From the NCBI GenBank assembly GCA_036265675.1, contig DATAOP010000106.1, forward strand, positions 1 through 25,045: a stretch of DNA of 25,045 nt, in the 5' to 3' direction. Made by a program: the position numbers and the translations under genes. The notes under the pieces are model-generated. The model did not search any database. It worked only from the letters and a program-made list of their open reading frames with translations, and was not told the DNA's origin. How positions within the stretch are numbered: the first letter of the stretch is position 1; the number at the start of each line of letters is the position of its first letter. Origin of the DNA: VRUE01 sp036265675 (lineage in GTDB: Bacteria; Actinomycetota; Thermoleophilia; Solirubrobacterales; 70-9). Positions 21,983 to 25,045 of this stretch are shown in pieces.

Positions 21983-23279
21983 ACGCGGCAACCTCGGCCG
22001 AGACGCGCTCGATCTGGGCGCCGAGGGCGCGCAGGCGCTCGTCGATCCGCTCGTAGCCACGGTCGATCTGGCGGATGTTTCCGATCTCCGAGACGCCGTC
22101 TGCGGCCAGCGCGGCGATGAGCATCGCCATCCCGGCGCGGATGTCGGGGCTCTCGACCCGTTCGCCGTGAAGCCGGCTCGGACCGCTGACGATCGCCCTG
22201 TGGGGGTCGCACAGCGTGATCCGAGCACCCATTGCAACCAACTTGTCGACGAAGAAGAGCCGGTTCTCGAACATCTTCTCGAAGATCAGGATCTCGCCAT
22301 CGGCCTGGGTGGCGAGGGCGAGCGCGATCGAGGTCAGATCGGCCGGGAAAGCCGGCCACGGCCCGTCCTCGACCTTCGGGATCGCGTCGCCGACGTCGGA
22401 GCGGACCGTCAGCCGCTGCTCGGCCGGCACCACGACGTCGTCGTCCTCGATGCTCGAATCGAGGCCGAGGCGACGGAACTGGCGGCGGACCATGATCAGG
22501 TCCTGCGGCTCCGTCCCGCGCACCCTCAGTTCGCCGCCGGTCGCCGCGGCGAGCGCCATGAAGCTGCCGACCTCGATGTGGTCGGGGGCGATCGTGTGCT
22601 CGGCGCCGCCGAGCCGGTCGCGGCCGTGGACGGTCATCACGTTCGAGCCGATCCCATCGACGTTCGCCCCCATCTTGGTCAGCAGCCGGGCGAGGTCCTG
22701 GACGTGCGGCTCGCAGGCGGCGTTGGAGATCGTCGTCGGCCCCGGCGTCAGCGCCGCGGCCATCAGCGCGTTCTCGGTGCCCATCACCGACGGCTCATCC
22801 ATGAAGATCGCGCAGGCGCGGAGGCCTCCGTTCGGCGAGGTGAGCTCGATCCAGCGGTCGCCCTCGACCCTGGCGCCGAGGTCGGCGAAGGCGTCCAGGT
22901 GCGCGTCGAGCCGGCGGCGGCCGATGAAGTCGCCCCCGGGCGGCGGCATCCTCGCCTCGCCGAACCGCGCCAGCAGTGGGCCGGCGACGAGGAACGAGGC
23001 GCGGATGCTGTTGGAGATGTCGTCGTCGACCTCGACGTCGTTGACCGTGCGGGCCGAGAGCCGCAGGCTGTTGTCGCCGACCCACACCGCTTCGACGCCG
23101 AGGCGCTCCAGAAGCGCGATCTGGGCGTCGACGTCGCGGATTCGCGGAACCCTGTGGAGGAGGACCTCCTCCTCGGTCAATAGGCAGGCGGCGAGGATCG
23201 GCAGGGCGGCGTTCTTATTGCCCGCAGCGCTCACCTCGCCCGACAGCGGCGTGCCTCCTTGGATCACGAACTTCTCCAT
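21981..23279 (-). CDS. murA: UDP-N-acetylglucosamine 1-carboxyvinyltransferase with Asp in place of catalytic Cys
   Basis: 432 aa. First committed step of peptidoglycan synthesis: transfers enolpyruvate from PEP to UDP-GlcNAc. Seen: GNKNAALPILAACLL with Lys22/Asn23, DISNSIRASFLVAGPLLARFG, the active loop PPPGGDFIGRRRLDAHL, MGTENALMAA, IAPDHIEVGSFM, GPWPAFPADLTS and FENRLFFVDKL with RGYERIDERLRALG. The loop residue that is Cys115 in E. coli is Asp117 here (codon at 22929-22931), as in mycobacterial and chlamydial MurA, which are resistant to fosfomycin. The first gene of the long minus-strand chain that includes the his genes; ATG at 23277-23279. Confidence 0.95.
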   Translation of the reverse strand: MEKFVIQGGTPLSGEVSAAGNKNAALPILAACLLTEEEVLLHRVPRIRDVDAQIALLERLGVEAVWVGDNSLRLSARTVNDVEVDDDISNSIRASFLVAGPLLARFGEARMPPPGGDFIGRRRLDAHLDAFADLGARVEGDRWIELTSPNGGLRACAIFMDEPSVMGTENALMAAALTPGPTTISNAACEPHVQDLARLLTKMGANVDGIGSNVMTVHGRDRLGGAEHTIAPDHIEVGSFMALAAATGGELRVRGTEPQDLIMVRRQFRRLGLDSSIEDDDVVVPAEQRLTVRSDVGDAIPKVEDGPWPAFPADLTSIALALATQADGEILIFEKMFENRLFFVDKLVAMGARITLCDPHRAIVSGPSRLHGERVESPDIRAGMAMLIAALAADGVSEIGNIRQIDRGYERIDERLRALGAQIERVSAEVAA

Positions 23280-23288
23280 GGTTCCGGC

Positions 23289-23295
23289 TAGGGTA
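23289..23295. promoter_or_regulatory. Overlapping divergent -10 candidates for murA and the hydrolase
   Basis: The 26-bp gap between the divergent starts contains TAGGGTA. On the plus strand TAGGGT (23289-23294) and on the minus strand TACCCT (23290-23295) both match TANNNT, each 16-17 nt from its ATG. Both transcripts would then have very short or no leaders. No -35 elements are evident, so this rests on position and a weak motif. Confidence 0.35.
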
Positions 23296-23305
23296 ACGGC
23301 CGCTC

Positions 23306-24316
23306 ATGCGCCGAGGCTGGAAGATCGCGATAGGGATTGTCGCCGCGCTCGTCGTGCTGCTGGTTCTGAACACGGTCGTCACCTCGAACGAAACCAAGTC
23401 GGCCGAAGTGACCGAGCCCGGCGGCCGGATCCTCAACCTTGACGGCGGCGACGTCCAGGTCGTCGACCGCGGCCCGCGCGAGCGCAACCCGATCGTGCTG
23501 ATCCACTGCTTCTCGTGCGCGATCAACTGGTGGAACCGGATGATGCCGCTGCTCGAGAAGGCACGGCGGGTGATCGCCATCGACCTGCTCGGCCATGGGG
23601 GCTCGGAAAAGCCGGATTCCGGCTACTCGATACCCGACCAGGCCGACCTCGTCGCCCAGGCGCTCGCAAGGCTGGGCGTCAGCAGGGCGACGGTCGTCGG
23701 CCACTCGCTCGGGGGCGGCGTCGCCGTCGCCCTGGCAGAACGGTCGCCCGACCTCGTCGCGCGGCTGGTGATCATGGACAGCAGGGCCTCGCCGGATGAA
23801 GGCGGCAGTCTCGGGACGCTCGCGAACCTGGCGTTCGTGCCCGTCCTCGGCCAGGCTCTCTGGCGGGTGAAGCCGGACTTCTCGATCCGTAAGGGGCTCG
23901 AGGTGGCGTTCGCCCCTGGCTTCGACATCCCCGACGAATTCATCGAGGACGTGAGGCGGATGACCTACACGGCCTACAAGGAGTCGCACGACGCGCTCGA
24001 CGAATACACATCGGAAGAGTCCCTCGCCGACCGGATCAGGGCCACGCGCAAGCCGCTGCTGGTGATCATGGGTGCGGAAGACCAGATCATCGAACATCCC
24101 GAAGCGGCCGCGGCGGCCTACCAGGAAGCGGTGCCGTGGGCGTTCACCAACGTGATCGAAGGAGTAGGGCACTCGCCGAACGTCGAGGAACCGAACCTCA
24201 CCTCGGAGCTCGTGCTCGGCTTCGCCGGGCCGCCGAAGGCCGGGCAGCGTGCCCGGCGTCGCGCCACAATGCAAGAACACATGCAGAATCAGGAAGGCGT
24301 CCGGCCACAGCCCTAG
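23306..24316 (+). CDS. Membrane-anchored alpha/beta hydrolase
   Basis: 336 aa. Residues 5-26 are a single hydrophobic anchor, so the enzyme faces outward. The alpha/beta hydrolase triad is visible: Ser134 in VGHSLGGG, Asp259 in MGAEDQII, His289 in GVGHSPNVEEP, with AIDLLGHGGSEKP before the nucleophile. The oxyanion-loop motif, usually HG, reads HCFSC (67-71), two cysteines beside the active site. A cap region spans about 165-245. A Gln/Arg/Met-rich tail of about 25 residues follows the catalytic fold. The substrate cannot be assigned (ester, lactone, haloalkane or epoxide are all possible for the fold). Glu codons are mainly GAA (about 17 GAA to 9 GAG). Confidence 0.9.
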   Translation: MRRGWKIAIGIVAALVVLLVLNTVVTSNETKSAEVTEPGGRILNLDGGDVQVVDRGPRERNPIVLIHCFSCAINWWNRMMPLLEKARRVIAIDLLGHGGSEKPDSGYSIPDQADLVAQALARLGVSRATVVGHSLGGGVAVALAERSPDLVARLVIMDSRASPDEGGSLGTLANLAFVPVLGQALWRVKPDFSIRKGLEVAFAPGFDIPDEFIEDVRRMTYTAYKESHDALDEYTSEESLADRIRATRKPLLVIMGAEDQIIEHPEAAAAAYQEAVPWAFTNVIEGVGHSPNVEEPNLTSELVLGFAGPPKAGQRARRRATMQEHMQNQEGVRPQP

Positions 24317-24319
24317 ATT
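24314..24319 (+). promoter_or_regulatory. Candidate -10 of the small gene at 24328
   Basis: TAGATT, whose first three bases are the stop codon of the hydrolase gene, matches TANNNT and starts 14 nt before the next ATG, the spacing expected for an almost leaderless transcript. No -35 is seen. Confidence 0.3.
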
Positions 24320-24327
24320 GCGAACTC

Positions 24328-24528
24328 ATGTTCGAGACGAAGACGACACACATAGCGACACGGGCGGCCGACGCGGTCGACCTGGTGATCGATTTCGCCA
24401 CGCTCGGCGAGTACGGGCTCGAGCCGGCGGCCCCCACCCCACGTCCCTGCGAGGTCCGGACGCGGCGGCAGGCCCGGAGCACCGGCTCCTGGAACGCGGC
24501 GATCGACCGGTTCGCAACCCACTCCTGA
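24328..24528 (+). CDS. Small uncharacterised protein next to the rRNA operon
   Basis: 66 aa from ATG at 24328-24330 to TGA at 24526-24528. I do not recognise a family. The N-terminal half (FETKTTHIATRAADAVDLVIDF then ATLGEYGLEP) reads like a real amphipathic helical segment; the second half is Pro/Arg-rich and ends SWNAAIDRFATHS. No signal peptide, membrane helix or metal motif. It starts 11 bp after the hydrolase stop with no Shine-Dalgarno, and ends 17 bp before a strong hairpin, which fits a genuine short transcription unit. A chance open frame is the alternative. Confidence 0.5.
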   Translation: MFETKTTHIATRAADAVDLVIDFATLGEYGLEPAAPTPRPCEVRTRRQARSTGSWNAAIDRFATHS

Positions 24529-24545
24529 GAAGCCCATCAACGACG

Positions 24546-24570
24546 ACGGGCCGCCGAAGTGGCGGCCCGT
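24546..24570. terminator. Bidirectional hairpin between the rRNA operon and the small gene
   Basis: ACGGGCCGCC-GAAGT-GGCGGCCCGT is a perfect 10-bp stem with a 5-nt loop, 13 bp past the 3' end of the 5S gene (minus strand) and 17 bp past the small gene (plus strand). There is no U-run on the minus strand side; on the plus strand five A residues follow after ten bases. It probably ends or protects both converging transcripts. Confidence 0.75.
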
Positions 24571-24583
24571 TCGAGACGAAAAA

Positions 24584-24698
24584 CCGGCGGCGACCTACTC
24601 TCCCAGGAGGTTGCCCTCCAAGTACCATCGGCGCTGAGGGGCTTAACTGCTCTGTTCGGAATGGGAAGAGGTGTTTCCCCCTCGCTATGCGCCACCGG
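24584..24698 (-). rRNA. rrf: 5S ribosomal RNA
   Basis: About 115 nt. On the minus strand it begins CCGGTGGC and ends GCCGCCGG, which pair as helix I, with one G-U. The interior has the conserved CCCATTCCGAACAG stretch of loop C, AGTTAAGCCC, GATGGTACT and GGGAGAGTAGG. Ends are set by helix I and could be off by one or two bases. Lies about 65 bp after the 23S gene. Confidence 0.95.
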
Positions 24699-24762
24699 AA
24701 ATCTTGCGAAACCGCCCCCGGTGGAGCTTGAGAACCGCACAAGGCCAAAGAAGGGCAAAAAT

Positions 24763-25045
24763 ATCCGTCAAGCCCTCGACCCATTAGTACCGGTCAGCTG
24801 AGCGCATCACTGCACTTGCACCGCCGGCCTATCAACCTGGTGGTCTACCAGGGGTCTTACTCCCTCAAAGGGGATGGGAGAGCTCATCTCGAGGACGGCT
24901 TCCCGCTTAGATGCCTTCAGCGGTTATCCGTTCCGTGCGTAGCTAATCTGCGGTGCCCTTGGCAGGACAACAGCTACACCAGAGGCGCGTTCATCCCGGT
25001 CCTCTCGTACTAGGGACGAATCCTCTCAACTCTCCAACGCCCACG
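24763..25045 (-). rRNA. rrl: 23S ribosomal RNA, 3' end only
   Basis: The last 280 or so bases of 23S rRNA, cut by the window edge. On the minus strand it contains the near-universal sarcin-ricin loop AGTACGAGAGGACCGG (25000-25012 region), GGATAACCGCTGAAGGCATC further on, and the closing ACCGGTACTAATGGG. The 3' end is placed about 20 nt after ACTAAT by analogy with E. coli and is approximate. The 16S gene would lie beyond the window. The spacer 24699-24762 shows no tRNA. Confidence 0.95.

Noticed and set aside
20931..23183. Long plus-strand open frame (750 codons) across hisZ and murA
   Set aside because: Antisense to complete hisZ and murA and of biased Asp/Val/Arg/Leu composition; no recognisable protein.
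24699..24762. tRNA or small RNA in the 23S-5S spacer
   Set aside because: No cloverleaf-like arms or T-loop sequence; it is a normal length spacer.
24559..25013. Short open frames in the rRNA region
   Set aside because: They lie on the complement of 5S and 23S rRNA sequence.
1..25045. CRISPR array, prophage, toxin-antitoxin or defence genes
   Set aside because: No regularly spaced repeats and no proteins with nuclease, integrase, antitoxin or phage motifs were found.

Overview
The window is chromosomal DNA from a very GC-rich bacterium, almost certainly an actinobacterium and most likely a member of Thermoleophilia/Solirubrobacterales (inference). The grounds are: third-position GC saturation; a sepF-yggS-pgeF division cluster next to proC-yggT-lspA-rluD; a short HisG paired with HisZ; a MurA with Asp in place of the catalytic Cys; and secreted proteins that join a cupredoxin domain to FnIII-like repeats and a C-terminal Ig-like domain.

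Layout. 1-2118 (+): two overlapping secreted cupredoxin genes, the first cut by the window edge. 8913-2132 (-): an eight-gene operon rpsB-tsf-pyrH-frr-uppS-cdsA-dxr-rseP, mostly with stop/start overlaps, joining translation factors, UMP kinase, isoprenoid and phospholipid synthesis and a site-2 protease. 11297-9043 (-): proC-yggT-lspA-rluD. 11352-13001 (+): a lone GT-C-like membrane protein in the opposite direction. 23279-13014 (-): murA-hisZ-hisG-hisD-hisB-hisH-hisA-hisF-cca-pgeF-yggS-sepF, a long chain that mixes histidine synthesis, cell wall/division genes and the CCA-adding enzyme. 23306-24528 (+): a membrane-anchored alpha/beta hydrolase and a small unknown protein. 25045-24584 (-): the 3' end of a 23S rRNA gene and a complete 5S rRNA gene. 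A strong hairpin at 24546-24570 separates the last two blocks. No tRNA gene, CRISPR array, transposase or phage gene was seen, and no gene-free stretch exceeds about 130 bases apart from the rRNA genes.

The housekeeping content is ordinary. What stands out is a set of small non-coding insertions. A 56-bp segment between 12-bp direct repeats sits exactly in the lspA/rluD junction. A segment bounded by 12-bp inverted repeats, also with a 56-bp interior, sits in frame inside hisF just after catalytic Asp130. A third, related stretch precedes hisZ. The three share a core, so they may be copies of one small mobile repeat that can enter genes without breaking them. The two cupredoxin genes also use only GAA for glutamate (27 of 27 by hand count), unlike the GAG-rich neighbours.
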